64,000 nucleotides of DNA from Agrobacterium sp. RAC06 (GTDB lineage Bacteria; Pseudomonadota; Alphaproteobacteria; Rhizobiales; Rhizobiaceae): positions 4,093,501-4,157,500 of the forward strand of contig NZ_CP016499.1 in NCBI RefSeq assembly GCF_001713475.1, written 5' to 3'. Position 1 is the stretch's first letter; each line of letters starts with the position of its first letter. Below the pieces are notes generated by a model that saw nothing but the letters and a program-made list of their open reading frames with translations, was not told the origin of the DNA and searched no databases. This document shows, piece after piece, positions 19,301 to 30,174 of this stretch. A program made the position numbers and the translations under genes.

Positions 19301-20560
19301 CTAACCTAGTTTGTCGATCATCGACTGCGTGATGAGGCAGATCCCGTTTTCGCTGCGACGGAAGCGCTTGGCATCCATTTCCGGATCCTCACCGACGATC
19401 AGCCCCTCCGGGATCACCACGCCATGGTCTATCACGACATTTGTGAGACGCGCATGACGGCCGATCTGCACCTTGGGCAGGACGACTGCGCCTTCGAGTC
19501 GGGAATAGGAATTGGCGCGCACGCCGGTAAACAGCAGGCTCTTGTAGAGCGCCGAACCGGAGATGATGCAGTCGCCTGAGACCAGCGAGGAGATCGCCGA
19601 GCCGCGACGACCCTCGTCGTCATGGACGAATTTCGCCGGCGGGGTGATCTCGGAATAGGTCCAGATCGGCCAGGTCTTGTCGTAGAGATCGAGTTCCGGA
19701 ACGATGTCGGTCAGGTCGATGTTGGCCTGCCAGTAGGCGTCGATCGTGCCGACGTCGCGCCAGTAGGGCGTGCGTTCGAAATCGGAGCGGACGCAGGACT
19801 GGGCAAAGCGGTGGGCCACCGCTTTGCCGCTCTTGACCACGTAGGGGATGATGTCCTTGCCGAAGTCACGGCTCGAATCCGGGTCGGCCGCATCGCGGCG
19901 CAGGAGTTCCATCAGGAACTTGGTGTGGAAGACATAGATGCCCATCGAGGCGAGGGCATGGTCTTCGTTGCCGGGAATGCCCGGCGGGTCGGCCGGCTTT
20001 TCGACGAAGTCGATGATCCTGTCGGTGGCATCGACATGCATGACGCCGAAGCCGGTTGCTTCCATGCGCGGCACTTCCAGGCAGCCGATGGTGACGTCGG
20101 CGCCCGAGGTGACGTGCTGCTGCAGCATCAGCTCGTAGTCCATCTTGTAGATATGGTCGCCGGCCAAGATGACCATGTATTCGGGGGCGTAGGATTCAAT
20201 GATATCGGCGTTCTGGTAAACGGCGTCGGCGGTGCCCTCGTACCATTGCGTTTCGGAGACGCGCTGCGAGGCCGGCAGAATGTCGAAGCTCTCATTGCGC
20301 TCGGGGCGGAAGAAGTTCCACCCGAGCTGCAGATGGCGGATCAGTGAATGGGCCTTGTACTGGGTGGCCACGCCGATACGGCGGATACCGGAGTTCAGAG
20401 CGTTGGAGAGGGCAAAGTCAATGATGCGGGCCTTGCCGCCGAAATAGACGGCCGGCTTGGCGCGCCGATCCGTCAATTCCTTCAGGCGGCTGCCGCGCCC
20501 GCCGGCCAGTACATAGGCCATAGCATCGCGCGACAAGCTTCTTGCCGTTTTCTCGGTCAT
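19301..20560 (-). CDS. glgC: Glucose-1-phosphate adenylyltransferase
   Basis: A 419-residue nucleotidyltransferase. It has the [13 protein letters not shown] loop, [15 protein letters not shown] and [15 protein letters not shown], then a C-terminal left-handed beta-helix region. It makes ADP-glucose, the committed step of bacterial glycogen synthesis, and is usually controlled allosterically. In rhizobia fructose-6-phosphate and pyruvate are the known activators. The gene lies 13 bases after glgB. Confidence 0.97.
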   Translation of the reverse strand: MTEKTARSLSRDAMAYVLAGGRGSRLKELTDRRAKPAVYFGGKARIIDFALSNALNSGIRRIGVATQYKAHSLIRHLQLGWNFFRPERNESFDILPASQRVSETQWYEGTADAVYQNADIIESYAPEYMVILAGDHIYKMDYELMLQQHVTSGADVTIGCLEVPRMEATGFGVMHVDATDRIIDFVEKPADPPGIPGNEDHALASMGIYVFHTKFLMELLRRDAADPDSSRDFGKDIIPYVVKSGKAVAHRFAQSCVRSDFERTPYWRDVGTIDAYWQANIDLTDIVPELDLYDKTWPIWTYSEITPPAKFVHDDEGRRGSAISSLVSGDCIISGSALYKSLLFTGVRANSYSRLEGAVVLPKVQIGRHARLTNVVIDHGVVIPEGLIVGEDPEMDAKRFRRSENGICLITQSMIDKLG

Positions 20561-20573
20561 GTATTTCCTCCCC

Positions 20574-22790
20574 TTACTGTTCCAATTCCAGCATGATCAC
20601 GGCCAGCGGCGGCAGGGTCAGCCCTGCTTTCGCCCATCCGCTTCCCGTGGCATGCGCCTCCACGCGGCCACCATTGCCCTTACCGCTACCACCATAGATT
20701 TCGGCATCGGTGTTCAGTATCTCACGCCAACGGCCGGCCGCAGGCAAGCTCAATTCGTATTGTTCGTGATAGTTCGGCGTCAGGTTGCAAATCACGGCGA
20801 TCGGCTTTTCGCCGGGTGCCTTGCGCAGCCAGGCGAGCACCGAATTCTCCTGATCATCCGCATTGATCCACTCGAAGCCCTCGCCCTCGCAATCGCGAGC
20901 ATGGAGTGCCGGCTTGGAGCGATAGGTGAAGTTGAGGTCGCGGACCAGCCGGCGCATGCCTTCATGCGGGGCATAATCGAGCAGGTTCCAATCGAGCGAG
21001 CGGGCCTCGGACCACTCACTCCACTGGGCGAACTCCTGGCCCATGAACAGCAGTTTCTTGCCGGGATGGCCCCACATATAGCCGTAATAGGCGCGGAGAT
21101 TGGCGAACTTCTGCCAGTCGTCACCGGGCATCTTCGCGATCATCGAACCCTTGCCGTGTACCACTTCGTCGTGGCTGATCGGCAGAACGAAGTTCTCGGA
21201 AAAGGCATAGAGCAGGCCGAAGGTCAGCTCCTGATGATGGTACTTCCTGTAGATCGGATCCCGGGCGAAGTAGCTCAGCGTGTCATGCATGAAGCCCATG
21301 TTCCACTTGAAGCCGAAGCCGAGGCCACCTTCATGGACCGGCTGCGAGACCTTTGGCCAGGAGGTGCTCTCCTCGGCAATCGTCATGATGCCCGGATGGC
21401 TGCCATAGGCGTGGTGGTTCATCTGTTGAAGGAAGCGCACCGACTCCAGGTTTTCCCGCCCGCCGTATTCATTGGGGATCCACTCGCCTTCCTTCCGGGA
21501 ATAGTCGAGGTAGAGCATGGACGCGACAGCATCGACGCGCAGGCCGTCGAGGTGGAATTTCTCGGCCCAGTAGAGGGCGTTGTTGATCAGGTAGGACAGA
21601 ACCTCCTGACGACCGAAATTGTAGATCGCGGTGTTCCAGTCCGGGTGAAAGCCCTGGCGGGGGTCGGCATGTTCGTAGAGCGCCGTGCCATCGAAGTTGC
21701 GAAGCCCGTGGGCGTCCGTCGGGAAATGCGCAGGCACCCAGTCGAGGATGACGCTCAAGCCCACCTTGTGGCAGCCGTTGACGAAACGGGCAAAACCCTC
21801 CGGCTCGCCGAAGCGGGCGCTTGGCGCGTAAAGCCCCGTCGTCTGATAGCCCCAGGACGGGTCGTAAGGGTGCTCGGTCACCGGCATGAATTCGATATGG
21901 GTAAAGCCCATGTCGACGCAGTAGGGGATCAGCCTTGCGGCCATCTCGTCCCAGGTCAGCATGGAGCCGTCGTCGCGGCGCTGCCAGGACCCGGCATGGA
22001 CCTCGTAGATCGAAATCGGCTGGCGGCGCTGGTCGATGCTTGCCCAGTGCTCGCGGTGGGCCTCGTCTTCCCAGTCCTGTTCGAGCTCAGGTGTCGTCAC
22101 CGAGGCGTTCTTCGGCCGCATCTCGGCGCGGCGCGCAAAGGGGTCGGCCTTCAGCGGCTGAAGATCGCCATGCGGCCCGACGATTTCGAACTTGTAGCTG
22201 GCACCGGCCCGGACATCGGGCGCGAAGATTTCCCAGATGCCGGTGTCGCGGCGCAGGCGCATGACGTGGCGACGTCCGTCCCAGTCGTTGAAATCGCCGA
22301 CGACGGAGACGCGGCGGGCATTGGGGGCCCAGACGGCGAAGTGAAAGCCGTCGACACCCTGATGCTTGATCGGATGGGCGCCCATCTTGTCGAAGAGGCG
22401 CAGATGCGACCCTTCCTTGATGAAGTAATCGTCCATCGGCCCGAGGATCGGCCAAAAGCTGTAGGGGTCGGTCACCGTCCATTCGGCATCGCCGCGGGTG
22501 GCGCGGTAGCGGACCGGCAGAACACCATCGAGCTTGACCGGGCCTGAAAAGAAGCCGGCATCGTGCAGACGCGCGAGTTCGCCGACGTGGTATCCGGCCA
22601 GATTGTAGGCAATCACCGTCTCGGCGCCCGGGATGAAGCAACGTGCAACATGGCCCGCGCCTGCCTCGTGCACGCCGAGAAAGGCGAAGGGGTCGCCATG
22701 CGTCCCGTGGATGATCGCTTCGATTTCTGCTGCCGACGGTGTGTCCGGCTTCGCTACGTCACCGCTCCTCTTCGGTGATTTTGCCATCAA
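20574..22790 (-). CDS. glgB: 1,4-alpha-glucan branching enzyme
   Basis: A 738-residue GH13 branching enzyme with two N-terminal domains (a divergent repeat, then a CBM48 with [23 protein letters not shown]). The catalytic barrel has the nucleophile Asp in [19 protein letters not shown], the acid Glu in [10 protein letters not shown] and [12 protein letters not shown]. It introduces alpha-1,6 branches into glycogen. Its ATG overlaps the glgP stop by four bases. Confidence 0.97.
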   Translation of the reverse strand: MMAKSPKRSGDVAKPDTPSAAEIEAIIHGTHGDPFAFLGVHEAGAGHVARCFIPGAETVIAYNLAGYHVGELARLHDAGFFSGPVKLDGVLPVRYRATRGDAEWTVTDPYSFWPILGPMDDYFIKEGSHLRLFDKMGAHPIKHQGVDGFHFAVWAPNARRVSVVGDFNDWDGRRHVMRLRRDTGIWEIFAPDVRAGASYKFEIVGPHGDLQPLKADPFARRAEMRPKNASVTTPELEQDWEDEAHREHWASIDQRRQPISIYEVHAGSWQRRDDGSMLTWDEMAARLIPYCVDMGFTHIEFMPVTEHPYDPSWGYQTTGLYAPSARFGEPEGFARFVNGCHKVGLSVILDWVPAHFPTDAHGLRNFDGTALYEHADPRQGFHPDWNTAIYNFGRQEVLSYLINNALYWAEKFHLDGLRVDAVASMLYLDYSRKEGEWIPNEYGGRENLESVRFLQQMNHHAYGSHPGIMTIAEESTSWPKVSQPVHEGGLGFGFKWNMGFMHDTLSYFARDPIYRKYHHQELTFGLLYAFSENFVLPISHDEVVHGKGSMIAKMPGDDWQKFANLRAYYGYMWGHPGKKLLFMGQEFAQWSEWSEARSLDWNLLDYAPHEGMRRLVRDLNFTYRSKPALHARDCEGEGFEWINADDQENSVLAWLRKAPGEKPIAVICNLTPNYHEQYELSLPAAGRWREILNTDAEIYGGSGKGNGGRVEAHATGSGWAKAGLTLPPLAVIMLELEQ

Positions 22791-25249
22791 GCTCTCCAGA
22801 TATCCGCGTTGTATTGCCGGATGGTGCGATCCGACGAGAACCAGCCCATGCGGGCCGTGTTGCGGATGGTCTTGGAATACCAGGCCGAGGTATCGGTCCA
22901 GATGTCGTCCACCTGACGCTGGGCCTTGGCATAGGCGTCGAAATCGGCGGCAACCATGAACCAGTCATGCTGGTAAATGCCCTGCATCAGATCGGCATAG
23001 CGGTCACGATCGTCAGGCGAGAAGACGCCGGATGCGATCGACGAGAGGGCCTGCTGCAGTTCGCGCGAGGCATCGATTGCGGCGCGCGGATTGTGTCCAT
23101 CCGCCCTCACGCGTCCGACCTCGTCTGCGGTCATTCCAAAAATCACAATGTTCTCCTCGCCCACATGATCGCGCATTTCGACATTGGCGCCGTCGAGCGT
23201 TCCAATGGTCAATGCACCGTTCAACGCGAACTTCATGTTCCCGGTTCCCGACGCTTCCATGCCGGCGGTGGAAATCTGTTCGGAAAGATCGGCGGCGGGC
23301 ACCATGACTTCGGCGAGAGAGACGTTGTAGTTGGGAATGAAAACGACCTTCAGCAGACCGCGCACCGAGGGGTCGGTGTTGATGATGCGGGCGACGTCGT
23401 TGGCCAGTTTGATGATGAGCTTGGCGTTGTGGTAGCTGGGCGCTGCCTTGCCGGCGAAGAGTTTTACGCGCGGGACCCAGTCGCGTTCAGGATGAGACCG
23501 GATCTGGTCGAAGAGCGCTACCGTCTCGATGATGTTGAGAAGCTGGCGCTTGTATTCATGGATGCGCTTGATCTGGATGTCGAACATCGCATGCGGATCG
23601 AGCTTGATGCCCATGCGGCTTGCCACGAGGCTCGCCAGCTTCTGCTTGTTGGCGAACTTCACCGCCGCGAACTTCTGCTGGAAGGCCGGATCGTCGGCGA
23701 AGGCGTCGAGACCCTTAAGCTTCGTTGCGTCGTCGAGGAATTCCGGTCCGATCGCTTCCTTGATGAGGTCGGTCAAGTCGGGATTGCACTGCATCAGCCA
23801 GCGGCGTGGGGTGATGCCGTTGGTCTTGTTGTTGATGCGCGTCGGATAGAGCTTGTGGAGATCGGAGAAGACCGTTTCTTTCATCAGCTCCGTGTGCAGC
23901 GCGGAGACGCCGTTGATCGAGTGCGAACCCATGAAGGCCAGGTTGCCCATGCGCACGCGGCGGTCGCCGCTTTCGTCGATCAGCGAGATCTGGCGGATCT
24001 CATGGTCGTTGAAGCCGCGCTTCTTGCGGGCGTCGAGCAGGACCTTGGCGTTGATCGCGTAAACGAGCTGCATGTGGCGCGGCAAAAGGCGCTCGAACAG
24101 CGGCACCGGCCAGCTTTCCAGCGCTTCCGGAAGCAGTGTGTGGTTTGTGTAGGAGAAGGTCTTGGACGATATTTCCCAGGCCTCGTCGAATGCCACGCCG
24201 TGCACATCGACCAGCAGGCGCATCAGTTCGGCAACGGAGACGGCCGGATGGGTGTCATTGAGCTGGATCGCCACCTTATCCGGCAGCTGGGCGAGCGTGT
24301 TGCCCTGCTGCAGGTGGCGGCGGACGATGTCCTGCAGCGAGGCCGAGCAGAAGAAGAATTCCTGGCGCAGGCGCAGTTCCTGGCCGGCGGGCGTGGCGTC
24401 GGCCGGATAGAGGACGCGGGTGAGCGATTCGGCCTTGTTGCTCTCGCGCAGCGCGCCAATGTGGTCGCCGGCGTTGAAGGCGTCGAGCAGGATGGGGTCG
24501 ATCGGCTGGGCCGACCAGAGGCGCAGCGTGTTGACGCGCTCGCCGCGCCAGCCGACGGCCGGGGTATCAAAGGCGGTGGCGATGACGCGCTCGCCCTGCT
24601 TCCAGACGTAACGCGGCTCGCCATCCGGACCATCGACGGTTTCGACTGTGCCACCAAAGCCGACTTCGTAGGAGCTTTCGCGCCGCTCGAATTCCCAGGG
24701 GTTGCCGTGGGCGAGCCAGCTTTCCGGCAGTTCGACCTGCCAGCCCTCGGCCATCTGCTGGCGGAAGAGGCCGTGAACGTAGCGAATGCCATAGCCATAG
24801 GCCGGAATGTTGACGGTTGCCATACTCTCCATGAAGCAGGCGGCGAGACGACCGAGACCGCCATTGCCGAGCGCTGCGTCAGGTTCGAGGCCTGCGATCA
24901 CGTCGAATTCGACTGACAGAGAGGACAGCGCCTGGCGGATGTCATCGATCAGGCCGAGGTTCGACATGGCGTCGCGCAGGAGGCGGCCGATGAGGAATTC
25001 GAGCGATAGATAATAAACCCGCTTGCCGTTGTTCATGTAGGTGGTGCGGGTCGATTCCATCCACGTGTCGATGATGCGGTCACGCACCACGAGGATGGTT
25101 GCTGTCAGCCAGTCATGCGGCGTTGCCACCTTGGCATCCTTGCCGATGCTGTAGGTCAGCTTGTCCATGATCTCGGCGGCCAGGGCGTCCGGATCGGAAA
25201 CTCCGCGCTTGGGAAGGGGAAGGTCGACTTTGTGGGGAGTCTTGATCAT
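22787..25249 (-). CDS. glgP: Glycogen phosphorylase
   Basis: An 820-residue GT35 phosphorylase with the pyridoxal-phosphate lysine in EASGTGNMKFALNGALTIGT. Other family segments are AALGNGGLGRLAACF and KRIHEYKRQLLN. It releases glucose-1-phosphate from glycogen. I chose the ATG at 25249 (MIKTPHKVDLPLPKR); the frame extends upstream to 25330 without domain sequence. It is the first gene of glgPBCA-pgm, so synthesis and breakdown genes share a transcript. Confidence 0.96.
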   Translation of the reverse strand: MIKTPHKVDLPLPKRGVSDPDALAAEIMDKLTYSIGKDAKVATPHDWLTATILVVRDRIIDTWMESTRTTYMNNGKRVYYLSLEFLIGRLLRDAMSNLGLIDDIRQALSSLSVEFDVIAGLEPDAALGNGGLGRLAACFMESMATVNIPAYGYGIRYVHGLFRQQMAEGWQVELPESWLAHGNPWEFERRESSYEVGFGGTVETVDGPDGEPRYVWKQGERVIATAFDTPAVGWRGERVNTLRLWSAQPIDPILLDAFNAGDHIGALRESNKAESLTRVLYPADATPAGQELRLRQEFFFCSASLQDIVRRHLQQGNTLAQLPDKVAIQLNDTHPAVSVAELMRLLVDVHGVAFDEAWEISSKTFSYTNHTLLPEALESWPVPLFERLLPRHMQLVYAINAKVLLDARKKRGFNDHEIRQISLIDESGDRRVRMGNLAFMGSHSINGVSALHTELMKETVFSDLHKLYPTRINNKTNGITPRRWLMQCNPDLTDLIKEAIGPEFLDDATKLKGLDAFADDPAFQQKFAAVKFANKQKLASLVASRMGIKLDPHAMFDIQIKRIHEYKRQLLNIIETVALFDQIRSHPERDWVPRVKLFAGKAAPSYHNAKLIIKLANDVARIINTDPSVRGLLKVVFIPNYNVSLAEVMVPAADLSEQISTAGMEASGTGNMKFALNGALTIGTLDGANVEMRDHVGEENIVIFGMTADEVGRVRADGHNPRAAIDASRELQQALSSIASGVFSPDDRDRYADLMQGIYQHDWFMVAADFDAYAKAQRQVDDIWTDTSAWYSKTIRNTARMGWFSSDRTIRQYNADIWRA

Positions 25250-25449
25250 CGGTCCGCCTGGCGTTGTTCGTGTCTCCGGGCGGCGCCGATGCGATAGCGG
25301 TGCCGCTTCCGTGAATGCCAGTTTACGCATCGAAATGAGACAGTTGCAACAGGCGGGAAGCTGCGAGGAGAACTTTTGTTCGGAGCGCCGTCTTGGGCCT
25401 CAAGGCCCTGATCTGATTATATTATCTGAAAAGCGTGAAGAAGCGATAA

Positions 25450-25474
25450 GACCGCAGCCATGACGGCTGCGGTC
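25450..25474 (-). terminator. Perfect 10-bp hairpin between the TadG-like gene and glgP
   Basis: A 10-bp perfect stem (25450-25459 with 25465-25474) and a five-base loop lie 36 bases after the stop of the TadG-like gene. The minus-strand sequence after it is only moderately T-rich (TTATCGCTTCTTC). It most likely ends the TadG-like transcript and separates it from the glg operon. The remaining 200 bases up to glgP contain a TATAAT-like box but no clear -35. Confidence 0.6.
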
Positions 25475-25510
25475 GAATTGTGGGAGAAATCCAAAACGTT
25501 TTGGATCGTG

Positions 25511-26785
25511 TCAGTTGGTCAGGCGGGTCGAGGCCGCAGCCGCAGCCTTGCCGATGTCGCCGAAGGCCTTAACAAGACCGGCCATGTCGGTCGGTTCTTT
25601 GTAGTGGTCGTCAGACGTCGCGCATGCTAGCAGCAGCTCTCTGCCTTTCTGAGGGGCCATGAAGGCAACCGTGAAAATCTCGATGCCTTCCTCTTTTGCA
25701 GCTGTGCACTGTTCCAGGACTTTTGTGTCGATAGCCGGGTTCCAGGAAGCGCTGTTGCCGGTCATTTCGCCATCGGTCATCAGGACAATGTAGCGAGCAA
25801 AGTCCGAATTACCTTTGGCGGAGTGCGCACTCTTCTCGGCGTCGTTGTCTTCTGTCAAAGCCTTGAAGGCAAGCTCCATACCGCCCGAGGCGTTGGTGCC
25901 GCCGGTCGGCACGGATGGAAGCACGGTGATGTAGTTGGTCGCGGTCGTGACGCCCCATGCCATGCCGGAGGCTGGCTGGGTGGCGTCGTTGTAAGACACT
26001 GCGCCAACACGGATGAGGTCACCCTTCGGATCAGCCTTCACCAGCTCGTTCATCATGACCGCCGAGGCCGTTTTCAGAGCCTGGATCTTCTTGACGTAGC
26101 AAGGGCTTGACGGATTGAGGTAGTTCCTTCGGCCGGGCAGGATGTCCTTGTAGGCCCAGTTTGCGGCGCTGTAGTTCACGCAGCTCGTAACCGAGGTATC
26201 GACCGTGTTCGTGGTGAAGGACATCGAGCCGGAACGATCCAGCACGACATACATCGACACGGCTGCGCCGCTTTCAGGCGTGGCTTGTGCCGTTGCCGTA
26301 ACGCTGACGGTTACTTCCTTCCACCCGAGCAGGGCGGTCATGCCATTGGTTGTCAAGGTATAGGTCGGTGACAGACTGACTTCGACGGTCTTGCCTGTCT
26401 TTCCGAGCTTTCGCTCGACATTCCCGACTGCGCCGGCCAATGGGTCTTCTTCCGCTTCCTCGTCGGTCTGGTCGCTTGCGCCGCCTGGAAGCACGTTGTT
26501 TAGCTGTGCCTTCATGAATTTGCGCGCGAATTCGAGAACGGCGTCGTCGGAGAGTTTATCGTCTTTCGCCAGCGCATTTGCTGCAGACAGGACGGCCGAG
26601 TCGGCGGCGTCCTGCAACGTGGCGCGCACCTGGACCATCCGGTTCAAGTCGATTGCCACACCAGCGGTGGCGGCTGCTACGGGGAGCAGGATGGCCGTTG
26701 CCAGGCCGAAATTGCCGGCGCGGTCGCGCCAAAGACGTGCGAAGAGCGATTTGCGCGGGCTGTCAGGGGTAGTCATCATGTCCAT
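25511..26785 (-). CDS. TadG-like pilus-assembly protein with von Willebrand factor A domain
   Basis: A 424-residue protein. The N-terminus is a TadE/TadG-type segment: basic residues, then GNFGLATAILLPVAAATAGVAIDL, with one membrane helix and the following LQDAADSAVLSAANALA. A vWA domain follows from about residue 175, with the metal-site motif DRSGSMS, a later Thr and MTDGE. It is probably anchored in the inner membrane with the vWA domain outside the cytosol. No other tad or flp pilus genes are nearby, so it is an orphan. The start could be any of three close ATG codons (26785, 26779, 26776). Confidence 0.85.
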   Translation of the reverse strand: MDMMTTPDSPRKSLFARLWRDRAGNFGLATAILLPVAAATAGVAIDLNRMVQVRATLQDAADSAVLSAANALAKDDKLSDDAVLEFARKFMKAQLNNVLPGGASDQTDEEAEEDPLAGAVGNVERKLGKTGKTVEVSLSPTYTLTTNGMTALLGWKEVTVSVTATAQATPESGAAVSMYVVLDRSGSMSFTTNTVDTSVTSCVNYSAANWAYKDILPGRRNYLNPSSPCYVKKIQALKTASAVMMNELVKADPKGDLIRVGAVSYNDATQPASGMAWGVTTATNYITVLPSVPTGGTNASGGMELAFKALTEDNDAEKSAHSAKGNSDFARYIVLMTDGEMTGNSASWNPAIDTKVLEQCTAAKEEGIEIFTVAFMAPQKGRELLLACATSDDHYKEPTDMAGLVKAFGDIGKAAAAASTRLTN

Positions 26786-26869
26786 CCAAAATCAGCGTTT
26801 GGAGGGTTATAGACTGCGTCCCATTGCGATCCGTTTAATGGGATCAATAAAATTCGATGTAAGAATGCA

Positions 26870-27751
26870 CTATTGGCGCACCGGGATGACATCCACGGCC
26901 TGGTCCGTCTGATGCGAGCCATAGCTTTTCAACACGCCGATGACGGGTGCGACGTCGGCATAGTCCCGGCCGTAGCCGACCACGATGTGATCGGTGCCGG
27001 CCGCGATGTCGTTCGTGGGGTCGAGTTCCAGCCAGCCGGTGAGCTTGCCGCACCAGATGCGGACCCAGGCATGCATGGCGTCTGCCCCTTCCAGGCGCTC
27101 CTTGCCCGGCGGCGGGATGGTGCGCAGGAAGCCGCTGACATAGCCAGCGGGGATGCCGAGGCTGCGCAGCGCCACGATCATCACATGGGAGAAGTCCTGG
27201 CAGACGCCGCGCTTCTTGTCGAAGGCTTCCGCCGGCGTCGTGTCGACGGTCGTTGCTTCGGCGTCGTATTTGAAGTCCTCGTGGATGCGGCTGCAGAGCG
27301 TCTCGGCGATCTGGCGTACTGTCATGCTGGGTTTCAGCATGCTGCGCACATAGGCCGCGATCGCCTTGTCCCGGGGTAGCCGCGGGCTTGTGCCGAGAAA
27401 ATGATGCGGTGATTCCGCATCGAGCGACCAGGTTTCGCCGATCTCCTGCGGAAGTCGGTCGAGCAGCGGTGAAAAGTCGGCAGCCATCGGCTGGGCCTGA
27501 ACCATCACCCGGGCCTGCATGCGGATGTCGAGCTTCTCATGCGGACCACGCAGGATGGCGTGGCTCGTCGGATGGCGAAAGAAGTCGTTGAAGGTCGAGA
27601 TCTCGTCTGGCTCCGGGCTGACCGTGATCGCACCGGCGACGAGTCGCTGACGGTCGGGAAGCGAGAGCGGCAGAAGCCGCAACATGTGATGGGCGCCGGT
27701 TGCCGGAACCTCGTAGCGGTAACCGATATGGAGCGAGAGGTCGTAGAGCAT
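26870..27751 (-). CDS. Transglutaminase-like cysteine peptidase, third gene of the ATP-grasp operon
   Basis: A 293-residue protein with an N-terminal bacterial transglutaminase-like domain (LHIGYRYEVPATGAHHMLRLLPLS) and a papain-like core. The catalytic Cys is in KKRGVCQDFSHVMIVALR, His in DAMHAWVRIW and Asp in GWLELDPTND. It has no signal peptide, so it is probably cytosolic. It lies four bases after the ATP-grasp/alpha-E gene. In this conserved three-gene set, transglutaminase-fold proteins have been proposed from genome context to work with the ATP-grasp enzyme on peptide bonds. No substrate is known. Confidence 0.9.
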   Translation of the reverse strand: MLYDLSLHIGYRYEVPATGAHHMLRLLPLSLPDRQRLVAGAITVSPEPDEISTFNDFFRHPTSHAILRGPHEKLDIRMQARVMVQAQPMAADFSPLLDRLPQEIGETWSLDAESPHHFLGTSPRLPRDKAIAAYVRSMLKPSMTVRQIAETLCSRIHEDFKYDAEATTVDTTPAEAFDKKRGVCQDFSHVMIVALRSLGIPAGYVSGFLRTIPPPGKERLEGADAMHAWVRIWCGKLTGWLELDPTNDIAAGTDHIVVGYGRDYADVAPVIGVLKSYGSHQTDQAVDVIPVRQ

Positions 27752-27755
27752 CGCG

Positions 27756-30170
27756 TCAGCTCAAATAGGTCTGGGCGAGGATATCGGAGAACTTCTCCAA
27801 TTCACGCTCCAGATTGGTGTAGACATCCGCCGACATGGCTTCCGGCGTCATTACGGCAAGCCCCGAATGCAGGCGCATTGCCTCGCGGAAGAGGCTCGAC
27901 ATCTGGCCGTTGACCATGGCGTTCGGCAGTTGCTCGACCTCGATGCGTATCTCGTTCAGCTGGAAGAGGATCGATCGCGGATTGAGCGGGTCGAGTGCAA
28001 GCAAGTCGGTGACAGTGAGGCGCGCGGTCGAGACATTGTAGCGGCGGCGATGGGTCATGACGTTGTCGCCGATCTCGAGCAGCATGTCGAGCGAGCCATC
28101 GGGGGCATCGGGGCCGGTCATGTGGCCAAGCAGGCGTGTCATGTGCAGGCCGCGTTCCAGGAGGCGGCCGATGGTCAGGAAGCGCCAGCCGGTGAAACGG
28201 TACATATTTTCATGCACAAGACCGGCAAAGCCTGCGAGCTTGCGCAGGAGGATGGTCATGGCATGAGCGGCATCGTCGCCCGGCTTCACCTTTTCGTGGA
28301 AGCGCTTGGCGGTCTTCGATAGGTCGTTCAGCGCCAGCCAGCCGTCCGGCGAGAAGCGGTCGCGGATGTTGCTCGCCGAATAGACGGCGCTGTCGATGTT
28401 GCGCAGCAGGCTTTCCGGCACACCGGACTTGGTGTCGACGTCGATGTTCGAAAGATATTCGCTGACGAAGGCGAGCAGCGGCTGGTCCGGATTGGCGCTT
28501 TCGGCATAGCGCGCATGCCAGGCGCGCAGGATGCGCAGCACCCCTTCGGCGCGCTCGATATAGCGGCCAAGCCAGAAGAGATTGTCGGCCGCCCGGCTCG
28601 GCAGGCTGCCGGGCATGTTGCGGGTGAAGGTCTCCTCCGCCGGCAAAAGCGAGGTGCGGTCAACGGGCTTGTCGGAGACGATCCAGACATCGGCCGCACT
28701 GCCGCCGGACTGCATGGCAATCGCCGAGACATCCGATCCGCTGCCGATCCGGGCAAAGCCGCCTGGCATGATCTGCCAGCCATTCTGGGTGCGGGCGGCG
28801 AAGACACGCAGCGACATCGGCCGCGGCGTGAGCTTGCCGTCGATCATGGCAGGCGTGGTCGAGAGCGTCACGACTTCCTGGCCCACCAGGTTGCCTGCTT
28901 CTGATTCCAGCCATGCGGCAGTGGTTCTGCCCTGCGGGTCCTTGTAGCGCGAGCCCATGACAGAGCGTCCGCCGTCATCGAAGAACGGCAGGCGCGAGAA
29001 GGCGGAGCCGATGACCATACGGTCGAGATGGGCCGCGACGTGTTCGCGCTCGGCCTTCTGGCCGCACCACCAGGTGGCGATCGAGGGCAGCTTCAGTTCC
29101 TCGCCGAGCAGGTGGCGCGAGAGGGTGGGCATGAAGGCGAGAAGCGCACGGGTTTCGAGAATGCCGGAGCCGAGCGCGTTGACGAAGGTGACGGCGCCGT
29201 TGCGCAGCGCCTCCACCATGCCGGGCGTGCCGATATAGGAATTCTGATCGAGCTCCAGCGGATCGGCAAAGGCCGCATCGAGGCGGCGCCAGAGGACGCT
29301 GACGGGCTTGAGGCCGGCGACAGTGCGGACCATGACCTTGCCGTTGACGATGGTGAGGTCCTCACCTTCGAGCAACATGATGCCGAGATAGCGGGCGATG
29401 TAGGCATGTTCGAAATAGGTCTCGTTGGCAGGACCCGGAGACAGAACCGCGATGCGCTCGTCCGAGCCGCGGGTGCGCGCTTGCAGCGCCTTGCGGAAGG
29501 CGCCGAAGAAGGAGGCCAGCCGGTGGACGTGGGTCTCCGCATAGACATCGGAGAAGGCGCGGGCGGTCGCCACCCGGTTTTCCAGCGCAAAGCCCGCACC
29601 CGAGGGCGCCTGGGTGCGATCGGCCAGCACCCACCAGTTGCCGTCGGGTCCGCGGCCGATTTCGAAGGAACAGAAATGCAGGTAGTGGCCGCCGGCCGGC
29701 TTGATGCCGACAAGCGGGCGTAGGAATTCCGGATTCGAGGCGATCAGCTGCGGTGGCAGGAAACCTTCCTGGACCAGCCGGTTTTCCGAATAGATGTCCG
29801 CGACGACCGCTTCCAGGAGATTCGCGCGCTGGACCAGCCCCTCGGCCAGCACCTGCCATTCCGCATCCGAGATCATCACCGGGATGTGGGAGAAGGGCCA
29901 GGCTCGCTCGCTCGATCCGCCAGAACCATAGGCACGGTAGAAGACGCCGGCATCGCGCAGGTAGCGATCCGCACGGGCAAAGCGCTCGTGCAGATCCTCT
30001 TCCGGCATGGTGTCGATCGCCGAGACCAGGGCCTGCCAGACGGGACGGACATTGCCCTTGTTGTCGATCATCTCGTCGGCGGCGCCCGCCAGCGCACGAT
30101 AGCCGGCCGTGCGGGCCTTGCTTTTCGGCGCGTCTGGCGGGGAAAGCTCCGCTGCCGTCTTCTGTGCCAT
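27756..30170 (-). CDS. Circularly permuted ATP-grasp plus alpha-E domain protein
   Basis: An 804-residue fusion. The first half (roughly residues 70-470) is a circularly permuted type 2 ATP-grasp domain, with FCSFEIGRGPDGNWWVLADRTQAPSG, LSPGPANETYFEHAYIARYLG and DQNSYIGTPGMVEALRNG. The second half (about 490-800) is the alpha-helical alpha-E domain starting with NLFWLGRYIERAEGVLRILRAW. ATP-grasp enzymes of this sort are predicted amide ligases. It is the middle gene of an operon with transglutaminase genes on both sides at four-base spacings, so the three products probably form one pathway. Confidence 0.92.
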   Translation of the reverse strand: MAQKTAAELSPPDAPKSKARTAGYRALAGAADEMIDNKGNVRPVWQALVSAIDTMPEEDLHERFARADRYLRDAGVFYRAYGSGGSSERAWPFSHIPVMISDAEWQVLAEGLVQRANLLEAVVADIYSENRLVQEGFLPPQLIASNPEFLRPLVGIKPAGGHYLHFCSFEIGRGPDGNWWVLADRTQAPSGAGFALENRVATARAFSDVYAETHVHRLASFFGAFRKALQARTRGSDERIAVLSPGPANETYFEHAYIARYLGIMLLEGEDLTIVNGKVMVRTVAGLKPVSVLWRRLDAAFADPLELDQNSYIGTPGMVEALRNGAVTFVNALGSGILETRALLAFMPTLSRHLLGEELKLPSIATWWCGQKAEREHVAAHLDRMVIGSAFSRLPFFDDGGRSVMGSRYKDPQGRTTAAWLESEAGNLVGQEVVTLSTTPAMIDGKLTPRPMSLRVFAARTQNGWQIMPGGFARIGSGSDVSAIAMQSGGSAADVWIVSDKPVDRTSLLPAEETFTRNMPGSLPSRAADNLFWLGRYIERAEGVLRILRAWHARYAESANPDQPLLAFVSEYLSNIDVDTKSGVPESLLRNIDSAVYSASNIRDRFSPDGWLALNDLSKTAKRFHEKVKPGDDAAHAMTILLRKLAGFAGLVHENMYRFTGWRFLTIGRLLERGLHMTRLLGHMTGPDAPDGSLDMLLEIGDNVMTHRRRYNVSTARLTVTDLLALDPLNPRSILFQLNEIRIEVEQLPNAMVNGQMSSLFREAMRLHSGLAVMTPEAMSADVYTNLERELEKFSDILAQTYLS

Positions 30171-30174
30171 CAGA

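Noticed and set aside
20559..22547. A long plus-strand frame opposite glgB, and another at 22739-24916 opposite glgP
   Set aside because: Both lie antisense to enzymes with intact catalytic motifs and lack any recognisable motif.
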